Below the pieces are notes generated by a model, which did not search any database, was not told where the DNA came from, and worked only from the letters and a program-made list of their open reading frames with translations. A program made the position numbers and the translations under genes. From Clostridia bacterium (GTDB taxonomy: Bacteria > Bacillota > Clostridia > Oscillospirales > RGIG8002): 64,000 bases of DNA. Position 1 is the stretch's first letter; every line of letters begins with the position of its first letter. The stretch is taken from NCBI GenBank assembly GCA_017620395.1, contig JAFZQJ010000013.1:31885-95884 (forward strand), written 5' to 3'. Shown in pieces: positions 26,966 to 38,302 of the stretch.

Positions 26966-27049
26966 GCAAAAAAGCAAAGTTTTTTAGCAGATTTCGCGAT
27001 GGAACCGCGTTTTCACGAATTTTTCGATATTTTGTCGAGCGGTCCGGTA

Positions 27050-27078
27050 TTGACATAATGACGTAAGTGTGTTAAACT
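27050..27078 (+). promoter_or_regulatory. Promoter of the DegV-family gene
   Basis: TTGACA (27050-27055), 17-nt spacer, TAAACT (27073-27078). Confidence 0.75.
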
Positions 27079-27137
27079 AATCTTTGATATTACTTGATAT
27101 TGTATTTGCAATTATTTGCGCGGAGGACTGATTATAT

Positions 27138-28001
27138 ATGCAAAACTACGTTCTTTTCACCGACACGGGATGCGATATTTCGCCGAAGCTGCTGGAGGAA
27201 TGGGAGGTCGGATGCGTCGACCTGCGCTTCCGCAGGGACGGAGAAACCGCCGAATACACGCAGGCGCAGATGCCGACTCCGGACTTCTACCGCGAGATGC
27301 GCGACGGCGCGGTCTTCAAGACCTCCGCCGCGAACGAGGACGATTTCACAAACGCCTTCGCCCCCGTGCTCGACGGCGGCAAGGATATACTCTATATAGG
27401 TTTTTCGCTCGGCTTGAGCAGCACCGTAAACGCCGCCGTCAAGGCCGCGCAGGCGCTCGCGGAACGGTTTCCCCGCCGCCGCGTTGAAGTCGTCAGCTCC
27501 CTCGCCGCCTCCGCCGGACAGGGATTGCTCGTCTGGTACGCTGTTAAGAACTTCAAAAACGGTCTTTCGCTCGACGAAAATGCCGCCGATATCCGCGAAA
27601 AAGTACCGCATATGTGCCACTGGTTCACGGTGGACGATCTGAAATATCTCAAGCGCGGCGGGCGCGTCAGTGCGACCTCCGCAATTCTCGGCGCCGCGCT
27701 GAATATCAAGCCGGTGCTGCACGTCGACGACGACGGACACCTGATTCCCGTCCACAAGGTCATCGGCAGACGTATGTCGCTGAACACGATGCTCGCGAAA
27801 ATGAAAGAACTCGCTATGGAGGAGAAACCCGTCTATTTCATCTCTCACGGCGACTGCATCGACGACGCGAGACTGCTTGAGGAGAAAGTCACCGAGGAGT
27901 TCGGCGTCACCGCCGAGCTTATAACCGACATCGGCCCCGTCATCGGAGCTCACTCCGGTCCCGGCACGCTGGCCTTATTCTTCCTCGGGACCCGTAAGTG
28001 A
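27138..28001 (+). CDS. DegV family fatty-acid-binding protein
   Basis: The 287-residue protein starts YVLFTDTGCDISPKLLEEW and carries the DegV motifs TSAANEDDF, IGFSLGLSSTVNAA, YLKRGGRVSATSAILGAALNIKPVL and GPVIGAHSGPGTLALFF. DegV/FakB proteins bind a fatty acid and present it to the FakA kinase to make acyl phosphate for phospholipid synthesis; no fakA is nearby. GGAGG precedes the ATG. Confidence 0.92.
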   Translation: MQNYVLFTDTGCDISPKLLEEWEVGCVDLRFRRDGETAEYTQAQMPTPDFYREMRDGAVFKTSAANEDDFTNAFAPVLDGGKDILYIGFSLGLSSTVNAAVKAAQALAERFPRRRVEVVSSLAASAGQGLLVWYAVKNFKNGLSLDENAADIREKVPHMCHWFTVDDLKYLKRGGRVSATSAILGAALNIKPVLHVDDDGHLIPVHKVIGRRMSLNTMLAKMKELAMEEKPVYFISHGDCIDDARLLEEKVTEEFGVTAELITDIGPVIGAHSGPGTLALFFLGTRK

Positions 28002-28032
28002 CAAAACCGCCCTGCCCGCGGAGCGGGGACGT

Positions 28033-28173
28033 AATGAATACTGAAGATTGAATAATGAATAATTAATAATTAAGGAACAAAGCCGCTTTCTCAGAAAGCG
28101 GCTTTGAATTATTCAAATCGGCATGCCGATTGGCACCTTCATTATTCATTTTTAAGTCTTCAATCTTCAGTAT

Positions 28174-28178
<5 letters not shown>
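28033..28178. repeat. MITE-like element with 19-bp perfect terminal inverted repeats
   Basis: The left arm AATGAATACTGAAGATTGA (28033-28051) is the exact complement of the right arm at 28160-28178. Inside are further TGAATAATGAATAATT-type repeats and a hairpin. It is AT-rich in GC-rich surroundings and has no gene. The right arm provides the last codons and stop of atpC. Confidence 0.6.
28080..28110. terminator. Hairpin between convergent degV and atpC
   Basis: AAGCCGCTTTC-TCA-GAAAGCGGCTT has 11-bp arms and weak T and A flanks. It could end transcription in either direction and lies inside the MITE-like element. Confidence 0.5.
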
Positions 28179-30880
<2,702 letters not shown>

Positions 30881-30884
30881 TCCG

Positions 30885-32600
30885 TTATCCCATCTTCGCC
30901 GCAGCGGCGATTATCTCCGCCTTGTCTTCGTCGGTAAGAGCTCCTCCGTCAATGCGCGCGCAGAGCGCGGGATGTTCGCGTTCGCAAACCCCGACGAGCC
31001 GCTCAAGCTGCGGACGGAACTCCTCAGGCGCGGAAAACTCAAAGCATTGATTCAACGCGGCGACGAGAAAAATCACCTGCGCGTGCATACTCATCGGAGC
31101 CTGCTTCGGCTGACGGAGCATATACATAAGTCCCTCGCCGTACTTCAGCTTGCGGCGGGTAGCCTCGTCAAGGTCGCCGGAAAACTGCATGAAGACCTCC
31201 ATCTCGCGGTACTGCGCGAGGTCGAGACGGAGCGTTCCGACCGCCTTTTTCATCGCCTTCGTCTGCGCGTCGCCGCCGACGCGGGAGACGGAAAGTCCCA
31301 CGTTCACGGCGGGGCGCTGACCGGCGTGGAACATATCCCCCTCAAGGAAAATCTGTCCGTCGGTTATCGAAATAATATTCGTCGGGATATAAGCGGAAAC
31401 GTCGCCCGCCTGCGTCTCTACTATGGGCAGAGCGGTAATGCTGCCGCCGCCCTTCTCCTCCGTCAGACACGCGGAGCGTTCGAGAAGTCTGGAATGCAGG
31501 TAGAAAACGTCGCCGGGATAGGCTTCTCTGCCGGGGGTGCGCCCGAGCAGCAGGCTCAGCGCACGGTAGGCGACGGCGTGCTTGCTCAGGTCGTCGTAGA
31601 CTATCAGCACGTCTCTGCCGGAGGCGGCGAAATACTCCGCCAGCGTGCATCCGGCGTAAGGCGCGATATACTGCAGCGGCGCGGAATCCGCCGCCGTCGC
31701 GCTGACTACGACGGTGTATTTCATCGCGTCCTCCAGCGTCAGCGCGCGGACGATGGAAGCTACCGAGCTCGCCTTCTGCCCTATTGCGACGTAGACGCAG
31801 ATAACGCCCTTGTCCTTCTGATTGATTATGGTATCGACGGCGATCGACGTCTTGCCGGTCTGTCTGTCGCCGATTATAAGCTCGCGCTGTCCTCTGCCGA
31901 TCGGAAGCATCGAGTCTATCGCCAGTATGCCCGTTTCAAGCGGCACGTTCACGGGGCGGCGGTCGATTATCGCCGGCGCCGCCTGCTCGACCGGACGGTA
32001 TTCCTCCGTCTCGATCGCGCCCTCGCCGTCTATAGGCGTGCCGAGCGCGTCGACGACTCTGCCGAGGAAGCCTTCGCCGCAGGGAACGCCCGCGACCTTG
32101 CCGGTGCGGCGCACCTCGCTGCCCGCCCAGACGCCCTCGTCGCCTCCGAAAAGTATGCAGCCGAGGGTGTTCTCGCGCAGATCCTGCACCATCCCGCGGC
32201 TGCCGTCGGCAAAAATAACTATCTCGCCGTAAAACGCCTCGGCGAGTCCGCTGACGACAGCGATGCCGTCGCCTACGCTGACGACCTTGCCGACCTGGTC
32301 CGCGATAACGCGGGGTTCCCAGGCGCCGATGCTTTCCTTCATCAGCGGCACGACGTCAAAGCCGCCTTCGCCGGCGGCGTATATTTCACGCTTCAGCTGC
32401 GCGAGGCGTCCCTCGGTCGTCCAGTCGTAGACGTCCGAGCCGACCTCGAGGCGAAAGCCGTTCTTCAGCTCGGGAGCCGAGCGCCATTCAAGGACGGCGC
32501 TCCTGCCGTATCTGCGTTCGACGAAGCTGAGAAAGCGTGCGCGGCGCGCTTCGTCCGGCGCTTTTTCGGAGTATATGACGGCGCTAAGCTTTTTTCTCAT
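30885..32600 (-). CDS. atpA: F1Fo ATP synthase alpha subunit with fused N-terminal delta (OSCP) C-terminal domain
   Basis: The 571-residue protein is about 75 residues longer at the front than E. coli alpha. Residues 1-72 resemble the C-terminal domain of subunit delta/AtpH ([39 protein letters not shown]). From about 80 a normal alpha follows: [13 protein letters not shown] at 104, Walker A GDRQTGKT at 244-251, the [18 protein letters not shown] region and the C-terminal helical domain. The start overlaps the atpF stop as ATGA. An internal Met87 has no ribosome binding site. No separate atpH lies in the operon, so the fusion seems genuine and the delta N-terminal domain is missing here. Confidence 0.9.
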   Translation of the reverse strand: MRKKLSAVIYSEKAPDEARRARFLSFVERRYGRSAVLEWRSAPELKNGFRLEVGSDVYDWTTEGRLAQLKREIYAAGEGGFDVVPLMKESIGAWEPRVIADQVGKVVSVGDGIAVVSGLAEAFYGEIVIFADGSRGMVQDLRENTLGCILFGGDEGVWAGSEVRRTGKVAGVPCGEGFLGRVVDALGTPIDGEGAIETEEYRPVEQAAPAIIDRRPVNVPLETGILAIDSMLPIGRGQRELIIGDRQTGKTSIAVDTIINQKDKGVICVYVAIGQKASSVASIVRALTLEDAMKYTVVVSATAADSAPLQYIAPYAGCTLAEYFAASGRDVLIVYDDLSKHAVAYRALSLLLGRTPGREAYPGDVFYLHSRLLERSACLTEEKGGGSITALPIVETQAGDVSAYIPTNIISITDGQIFLEGDMFHAGQRPAVNVGLSVSRVGGDAQTKAMKKAVGTLRLDLAQYREMEVFMQFSGDLDEATRRKLKYGEGLMYMLRQPKQAPMSMHAQVIFLVAALNQCFEFSAPEEFRPQLERLVGVCEREHPALCARIDGGALTDEDKAEIIAAAAKMG

Positions 32601-33085
32601 TCGCCGTCGCTCCTCTCGGCGCTGTCAAGGAAGCTGTCGAACGCCTCTTCGGCGCTGCCGAATACAGCCTTCTGCGCAGCCTGCGCCGCAAGCTCGGAAA
32701 GCTCGCGGTTCGCCTGACGGACGAGCCTCTGCCTCTCCGCTTCCGCCTCCGCCTCTGCGGAACGGCGGATACTCTCGGCGGTTTCGAGCGCACGGCTGTG
32801 CTCCGCCCGCGCCTCGTCGGCGGCGGCGCGCGACGCCTCCGCCTTCATCTCGGCGATCTCCGCCTCGGCGTTTTTCAGTTTCTCCTCATACTCCGCCTTC
32901 GCCTCCTCGGCTTCGCGGAGTCTGCGCTCAGTTTCGGCTTCCTTTTCGGCGTAGCGCGAAGCGCGGCTGTCCATAAACTTCTTCACGGGCTTGTAAAGAA
33001 TGAAATACAGACCGCCGAACAGCAGCACGAAATTCAGCATATGCAGCAGTATCTGCTGCAGGTCGATGTTCAGGGGAAGACCCAT
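32597..33085 (-). CDS. atpF: F1Fo ATP synthase b subunit
   Basis: The 162-residue protein has one N-terminal membrane helix ([23 protein letters not shown]) and a long charged coiled coil (residues 40-150, Ala/Glu/Arg-rich). It forms the peripheral stalk. It lies between atpE and the fused atpA; in a standard operon atpH would come between atpF and atpA. Confidence 0.93.
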   Translation of the reverse strand: MGLPLNIDLQQILLHMLNFVLLFGGLYFILYKPVKKFMDSRASRYAEKEAETERRLREAEEAKAEYEEKLKNAEAEIAEMKAEASRAAADEARAEHSRALETAESIRRSAEAEAEAERQRLVRQANRELSELAAQAAQKAVFGSAEEAFDSFLDSAERSDGE

Positions 33086-33097
33086 CTTTCCGCTCCC

Positions 33098-33460
33098 TTA
33101 CATTACGAAGATGACGAGTATCGCGACTATCAGCGCGTAGATTATCGCGGTTTCGATGAAGACCAGACCGAGCATCATCGAGGAACGGATGTCCCCGGCG
33201 GCTTCGGGCTGACGCGCGGTGCTGTCGACCGACTTCTTGATCGCGATCGCCATACTGACCGCGCCTATTCCCGCGCCGGCGATGATTATCGCGGCGGCGG
33301 CTATCGCCTTGACGGCGGTAGAGTCGGACGGCGAAGCGGCGGCGATTTCGACAGCTTCGGCGGCTTCGTTGCCTTCAGCGGCGAGCGCCGGCATGGATAC
33401 GCACGCGATCAGCGCGCAGAGCGTAAGAACGATTGCGAATACTCTGATAAACTTTTTCAT
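33098..33460 (-). CDS. atpE: F1Fo ATP synthase c subunit with N-terminal signal-like extension
   Basis: The 120-residue protein is longer than a normal c subunit (70-90). Residues 1-28 look like a signal peptide (KKFIRVFAIVLTLCALIAC...ALAAEG), followed by an acidic linker, then the two-helix c domain from about residue 50. It has the polar loop TARQPEAAGDI and the ion-binding carboxylate in FIETAIIYAL. The Gln typical of Na+-binding c subunits is Ala here (GAGIGA), so H+ coupling is more likely. AAAGGAG precedes the ATG. Confidence 0.92.
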   Translation of the reverse strand: MKKFIRVFAIVLTLCALIACVSMPALAAEGNEAAEAVEIAAASPSDSTAVKAIAAAAIIIAGAGIGAVSMAIAIKKSVDSTARQPEAAGDIRSSMMLGLVFIETAIIYALIVAILVIFVM

Positions 33461-33491
33461 AGCGGTTTTCTCCTTTATGTGAAAGTCGTTT

Positions 33492-34301
33492 TTATTTTGC
33501 CTTTTTGGGTTTCTTTTCCGTGGATTCCTCGTAGAAATGCGAGGTCAGCATCGTCAGGACGTACGCCTGTATGACCGCGTGGAGCAGCGTGAACAGCACG
33601 CCGACGATCACGGGGATTACGAAGCTGGTCGCGAAATAGTAATAGACCAGCTCGGTGACTATCGCTCCGCTGAGCAGCGCTCCGAAGAGTCGGAAGCTCA
33701 TGGAAATCGGCAGCGAAATGTCCTTCAGGGCGCGTCCCGCGCCCTTCGGCCCTGCGGCGAAGAGCCCGCCGAAGAGTATCACCGAATAGGAGAGCACTCC
33801 GAGCGAGATCGCGCCGTTGATGTCCGCAAGAGGCGCCGGAAGCGACACCGGCGCGCCCGCGGTCGTCACCGCCTGGAAGCCGAGCAGCTCGAAGAGCGTT
33901 CCGAAGAAGATGTACGCCCCCGCGGTGAAGATGTACGCGCTCAGAAAGCGCGTCTTGCGCGTGCCGTTCTCGTGCGCGAGCCCGTCGAAAAGTCCGACTC
34001 CCTGCTCGAGCAGGAGCTGCAGCTTTCCGGGCCTGTCCTTGAATCTCGGCACCGCGAATATCCGCAGCAGCAGCGCCGCGAGGAGCAGTACTCCCGTCAC
34101 GCAGAACGCCGAGATCAGCGCCGGGTTGACCGTTATGCCGAAAAGGTTGATGCGCGCGGATTCGTGAAGCACCGCGTCGCGCATCGTTTCGGTAACGGTC
34201 TCGGTCTTCGGCGCTCCCTTCGTCAGAAAGATGCCGGCGAGCAGCAGCGCGACAAGCCCGAGAAAGACCGCAAGGCTTATATTCCGTTGTTTTTTACTCA
34301 T
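33492..34301 (-). CDS. atpB: F1Fo ATP synthase a subunit
   Basis: The 269-residue membrane protein has about six membrane helices, the essential Arg in ISMSFRLFGALLSG and a C-terminal VLTMLTSHFYEE. It forms the ion half-channels next to the c ring. Its start overlaps the stop of the upstream acetyltransferase gene (ATGA), so it is translationally coupled to it. No atpI lies in front. Confidence 0.94.
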   Translation of the reverse strand: MSKKQRNISLAVFLGLVALLLAGIFLTKGAPKTETVTETMRDAVLHESARINLFGITVNPALISAFCVTGVLLLAALLLRIFAVPRFKDRPGKLQLLLEQGVGLFDGLAHENGTRKTRFLSAYIFTAGAYIFFGTLFELLGFQAVTTAGAPVSLPAPLADINGAISLGVLSYSVILFGGLFAAGPKGAGRALKDISLPISMSFRLFGALLSGAIVTELVYYYFATSFVIPVIVGVLFTLLHAVIQAYVLTMLTSHFYEESTEKKPKKAK

Positions 34302-35014
34302 TCTTCGCTATCATCTCTTTTCCGCGGCGACGTGCGCGCCCACGCGATAACGCCGGACGAGAAGGTCATCCCGTTCCGGCGCTGCAGTCCCAGCGACGCT
34401 GTGTTGTCGCAAAAGACCTGCGCGTAGGGCAGTCTGCCCTTTCTGAGTTGATTATTGACCATGAAACGCGACATCTGCTTGGAAAGCCCCATGCCGCGGT
34501 ATTCTTCAAAAACGTAAAGCATGCCGAGCGAGCCCTCGGAATGCACTCCGGCGTAGGCGGCGAGCTTTCCGTCGAGGTATCCGCAGAAGAAGTCCTCGCG
34601 CTCGAAGTCCTTGCGCAGCTCCTCCCTCGGAATCAGCGAATATGTCGCGGCGACGGCGTCGAAGTCCTCCGGCGACGGGCGGCGTATCTCCATCGGACCG
34701 CTTTCGTCGAGCGGCGCACCCTCGTAGAAGACCTGAAAGCAGGGGTCGGATACCCACATGCCCTTCGCCTTCGCGTATTCTATCAGCGCTTCGCCGCGCA
34801 GGATGACGACGTATTCCGACTCGGGAATGCCGTCGAGCAGACGTTCGCCCGCGGCTTCGTCCTCCGCGCCGAGCATATACATCGCGAAAGCGTTATACCG
34901 CGCCAGCACGGCGGTTTCGGAATCGAAGACCACGTGTGCGCGGCCGCCGCCGAGCGCGTCGAGCATATCGGCGTAAAGCGCCTTGTCTTTATTTATCAGC
35001 GCCTCACACTTCAT
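34298..35014 (-). CDS. GNAT family N-acetyltransferase
   Basis: The 238-residue protein has a C-terminal GNAT domain: GSLGMLYVFEEYRGMGLSKQMSRFMV contains the acetyl-CoA binding loop, and FCDNTASLGLQRRNGMTF the motif B region. The N-terminal half is specific to this subfamily. The substrate is unknown. The ATG at 35014 follows GGAGG and lies within the end of the MATE gene. Confidence 0.82.
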   Translation of the reverse strand: MKCEALINKDKALYADMLDALGGGRAHVVFDSETAVLARYNAFAMYMLGAEDEAAGERLLDGIPESEYVVILRGEALIEYAKAKGMWVSDPCFQVFYEGAPLDESGPMEIRRPSPEDFDAVAATYSLIPREELRKDFEREDFFCGYLDGKLAAYAGVHSEGSLGMLYVFEEYRGMGLSKQMSRFMVNNQLRKGRLPYAQVFCDNTASLGLQRRNGMTFSSGVIAWARTSPRKRDDSEE

Positions 35015-36392
35015 AGGCGGCCTCCCGCAGCTTTTCTTTGTCAAAGCCGTGTACCCAGTCAGACTTCAAATAGTATATTATGTAGATGACAGAGCTTATT
35101 GCCCAGGTTATCGGGTACGCCCAGTATATCAGGTTTATCGTGCCGAAGAAATGCATCACCGTATAGATGTATATTACGCGGAAGACGCACCACACCGACA
35201 GCATCACCGTCATCGGCACGAAGGCCTTGCCCGCGCCGCGGCAGACGGACGCAATCGCGTGCGAAAGCGCGAGCAAACAGTAGAAGAGCGCTTCTATATG
35301 CGCCTGCTTCGTGCCGAAGGCGACGACCTGAGCCGTTGTGTCGAACGCCGAGATCAGCGTCGGCGCGAAGATGAAGTATATCGCGCCCACGACCTCCGCC
35401 ATCGTCACAGCCGAGAGTATGCCGAAACGCGCTCCCTTTTTCGCACGCTCATGCTCACCCGCACCGAGGTTCTGACCGACGAAGGTCGTTATTGCGAAGC
35501 AGTTGCTGTTTATCGGCATAAAGGCGAAGCCTTCTATCCGCGCGTGAACTCCGAACGCCGCCATCGCCATCTTGCCGAAGGTGTTTATCTGAGACTGCAC
35601 GATGACGTTCGCGAGCCCTATGACCGAGTTCTGGATACCGGACGGCACGCCGTATTTCATTATCTTTTTCAGCGACTCGGCGTGGAAGCGTATGCGGCGG
35701 AGGTATATCTTCACCGCGCCTCCCCTGCGCATCAGCCGCGCGAAGCAGAGCGCCGCGCTGAGCACCTGCGAAATGACCGTCGCGACCGCCGCCGCCCATA
35801 CGTTCCAGCGGAAAACGCCGACGAATAGCAGGTCGAGCGCGATATTCAGCAGCGACGAGAATATCAAGTAGTAGAGCGGATGGCGGCTGTCGCCGACGGC
35901 GGACATCATCCCGCGGCAGACGTTATACATTACCATACCGAGCGAACCGAGGAAGAAATAGCTGAAGTATTCCACCGCGCGGGGCATGACCTCCGGGTCG
36001 ACGTTCATCCAGCTCAGCAGCGTGGGCGTAAGGAAGAAGCCGACTACGGTAAGCGTGACTCCGCTGATAAGCCCGATCGCGACGTTCGTATGCGCCGCGC
36101 GTGAAACGCCTTCGAGGTCGCCCTCGCCGTAACGGCGGGATATGAGCACGCCCGCGCCCATGAACATACCCTCGAAAAAGCTTATCATGAGGAATATAAG
36201 CGAGCCGGCCGAACCGACCGCCGCGAGCGCCTCCGTGCCGAGAAACTGCCCGACGATGAGGCTGTCCGCGGTATTGTAAAGCTGCTGGAAGACCATACTG
36301 ATGAAGATCGGCAGTGCAAAGCGAATGATATGGGAGTATATACCCCCCTTAGTCATATCAGTTTCGCCCCGCGCAACGCGCCGTGTGTCCAT
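35004..36392 (-). CDS. MATE family multidrug/cation antiporter
   Basis: The 462-residue protein has twelve membrane segments and MATE patterns (PIFISMVFQQLYNTADSLIVGQFLG; GSAGSLIFLMISFFEGMFMGAGV; GQNLGAGEHERAKKGA). It exports organic cations or drugs using Na+ or H+. A longer frame reaches 36440, but the promoter -10 box overlaps that ATG, so the ATG at 36392 (GAGGCGG upstream) is used. It heads the leftward unit that continues into the ATP synthase genes. Confidence 0.88.
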   Translation of the reverse strand: MDTRRVARGETDMTKGGIYSHIIRFALPIFISMVFQQLYNTADSLIVGQFLGTEALAAVGSAGSLIFLMISFFEGMFMGAGVLISRRYGEGDLEGVSRAAHTNVAIGLISGVTLTVVGFFLTPTLLSWMNVDPEVMPRAVEYFSYFFLGSLGMVMYNVCRGMMSAVGDSRHPLYYLIFSSLLNIALDLLFVGVFRWNVWAAAVATVISQVLSAALCFARLMRRGGAVKIYLRRIRFHAESLKKIMKYGVPSGIQNSVIGLANVIVQSQINTFGKMAMAAFGVHARIEGFAFMPINSNCFAITTFVGQNLGAGEHERAKKGARFGILSAVTMAEVVGAIYFIFAPTLISAFDTTAQVVAFGTKQAHIEALFYCLLALSHAIASVCRGAGKAFVPMTVMLSVWCVFRVIYIYTVMHFFGTINLIYWAYPITWAISSVIYIIYYLKSDWVHGFDKEKLREAAYEV

Positions 36393-36438
36393 CGGTACCG
36401 CCTCTGTATCTGTCGAAAAAATATTATCTGATTTTATC

Positions 36439-36466
36439 ATTATAGCACTTTCAAGAAATATTGCAA
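36439..36466 (-). promoter_or_regulatory. Promoter of the MATE-GNAT-atp unit
   Basis: Leftward TTGCAA (36466-36461), 16-nt spacer, TATAAT (36444-36439). It decides the start choice of the MATE gene. Confidence 0.75.
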
Positions 36467-36548
36467 CAGTTATTTCATTGCGCGGTCGGCATTATCCCGA
36501 ACCCGCCGAACAAGTCCGTTAAGTCCGCAAATTCCTTGATATGAATTA

Positions 36549-36578
36549 TTGACTTCGCGCGGACAGCTATGTTATAAT
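36549..36578 (+). promoter_or_regulatory. Promoter of the first solute-binding protein gene
   Basis: TTGACT (36549-36554), 18-nt spacer, TATAAT (36573-36578). A second TATAAT follows at 36584-36589. Confidence 0.65.
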
Positions 36579-36674
36579 TGTGTTATAATTAATTAATAAA
36601 CGGGGGTGATAGAGCAGGAATACGACCGTAACGAATTAAACCGAAACACAAAAATGAGACGGGAGATGATCTCT

Positions 36675-38093
36675 ATGAAAAAAGAGAGACGCATTGCCCG
36701 GGCGGTCGCGCTGATAACCGCGATAATAACGGTTTTCGCGCTGACTTCCTGCAAGGTCGCCGGCAATAACGCCGACGAGGGCAGCTCAAGAAGCGATACT
36801 TATAACGAATTTGTATCCGAAAGCGAATCCTACAGCCAGGGAAGCAACATAAGGGATATTTCATCAATCGACCTCGGCGAAGTTGAGACGATAGTCGATA
36901 AATCCGGCGAGCCGTACGTCACGCCGAATTACAACTACCGCGACAGGACCGTGACATTCCTGAGCCACTGGTACCCCGAGGACTGCCTCCACTTGATAAC
37001 TTATATGGACAAATACGGCGGACCGCAGATAAAGTTCCTCACCTACAGTTACGGCGACTGCGGAATGAAGCTTCAGGCGATGGTGCTGGCGGAGAACGCG
37101 CCCGACGTCTATAAGCTCCGTATCGGCGACCTGACGACGCTGCTTTTCGCGAGCGTATGGTCCGACGTCACCGACAAGTTCGACTGGAACAACCGCAACT
37201 GGCGCGACCTGAAACCGTTTATGAAATACTGCACCCTCAACGGAAGAGTCATGGCGGCGCCCGAGGTCAACGCCAATTATATGGTTTGGTTCAACAAAAC
37301 GATTTTCGAGGAATACGGCGTCGAGGATCCGCTCTCACTCTGGAACAAGGGACAGTGGACAAAGGATAACTTTGACAGGATATGCCGCAAACTCACCATC
37401 CGCGAAGGCGGCAATACCACGATTTACGGTTTCGGATTCGATCACCGCTGGTTTTACGATATTCTCGGAATGTACGATACGGACTTCGCGCTCTTCGACG
37501 GCAACAAGTACGTCAGCAACACCGACGATTCCAAACTCGCCGACGCTTTCGCGTACATTTCGCAGATGAACAATACAGAGAAGCTGTGGTGCGCCATGAA
37601 CAAGGCGAACGCATACTTCGCCTCCGGCAAGCTCGCGATGCTCTACTACGGCAACTGGCTCGCGATGAGCGATCCCTACCGCTCGATGGCGGCGCAGGGC
37701 AAGATCGACTTCGTGCCCGTGCCCGAAAACACCGCCACCGGCCTCGGCCCGCGGCAGGATTACTACGTCGAGGGACACGCGATCCCCGTCGGCGCCAAAC
37801 ACGTCGACGAGGCGCGGGCGTTTATCGAAATATTCAATTTCTACAAGCAGACGCCGGAGCTCGATATGACCTCCACGCTCGCCGACTGCGAGCTGAACGG
37901 ACTGACGCTCGAGCAATTCTACCGTATGCGCGCGCCGCGATATTACAAAAACCCCTACACCGCGATAATCCTCACCGACTGGGATCCCGCCTTCGAGGAA
38001 GCGATGAAGGGCGAAAGCTGGTATAAAATACGCGCTTCCTACGATCCGAAGCAGCAGCTCGTGCTCGATTCCCTGCCCAGTCTGAACAATTGA
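36675..38093 (+). CDS. Extracellular solute-binding lipoprotein (ABC family 1-like), copy 1
   Basis: The 472-residue protein has a lipoprotein signal (KKERRIARAVALITAIIT, lipobox LTSC), a short Ser/Glu linker and a type-2 periplasmic-binding fold with NANYMVWFNKTIFEEYGVEDP and AYFASGKLAMLYYGNW. It resembles sugar-binding family 1 proteins. It is followed by a close paralogue; no permease or ATPase gene is adjacent. The ATG at 36675 is preceded by GGGAGATG. It is probably anchored outside and delivers a carbohydrate to a permease encoded elsewhere. Confidence 0.85.
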   Translation: MKKERRIARAVALITAIITVFALTSCKVAGNNADEGSSRSDTYNEFVSESESYSQGSNIRDISSIDLGEVETIVDKSGEPYVTPNYNYRDRTVTFLSHWYPEDCLHLITYMDKYGGPQIKFLTYSYGDCGMKLQAMVLAENAPDVYKLRIGDLTTLLFASVWSDVTDKFDWNNRNWRDLKPFMKYCTLNGRVMAAPEVNANYMVWFNKTIFEEYGVEDPLSLWNKGQWTKDNFDRICRKLTIREGGNTTIYGFGFDHRWFYDILGMYDTDFALFDGNKYVSNTDDSKLADAFAYISQMNNTEKLWCAMNKANAYFASGKLAMLYYGNWLAMSDPYRSMAAQGKIDFVPVPENTATGLGPRQDYYVEGHAIPVGAKHVDEARAFIEIFNFYKQTPELDMTSTLADCELNGLTLEQFYRMRAPRYYKNPYTAIILTDWDPAFEEAMKGESWYKIRASYDPKQQLVLDSLPSLNN

Positions 38094-38106
38094 CGCCTGT
38101 TGTTTC

Positions 38107-38147
38107 AAGCGCCGGAGCGATTCGCCGTTCCGGCGCTTTTTATAATT
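38107..38147 (+). terminator. Terminator after the first solute-binding protein gene
   Basis: AAGCGCCGG / CCGGCGCTT hairpin followed by TTTATAAT. Confidence 0.8.
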
Positions 38148-38210
38148 ATGATATAATTTTTATGGAAATAAGTTCTAATTACGAAATCTGAAAAAAATCG
38201 ACAATTATGC

Positions 38211-38239
38211 TTGCACTTTTGGAAAACATACCGTATAAT
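38211..38239 (+). promoter_or_regulatory. Promoter of the second solute-binding protein gene
   Basis: TTGCAC (38211-38216), 17-nt spacer, TATAAT (38234-38239). Confidence 0.75.
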
Positions 38240-38302
38240 ATAGACGAGGGAAAACCCGATACCGCGGCCGGAGCCGCGAAAACACGCATCGGAGATGATA
38301 CT

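Noticed and set aside
32256..32342. Possible internal start of atpA at Met87 giving a normal-length alpha
   Set aside because: No Shine-Dalgarno sequence precedes it, the upstream frame is conserved-looking OSCP sequence, and the long start is coupled to atpF by an ATGA overlap.
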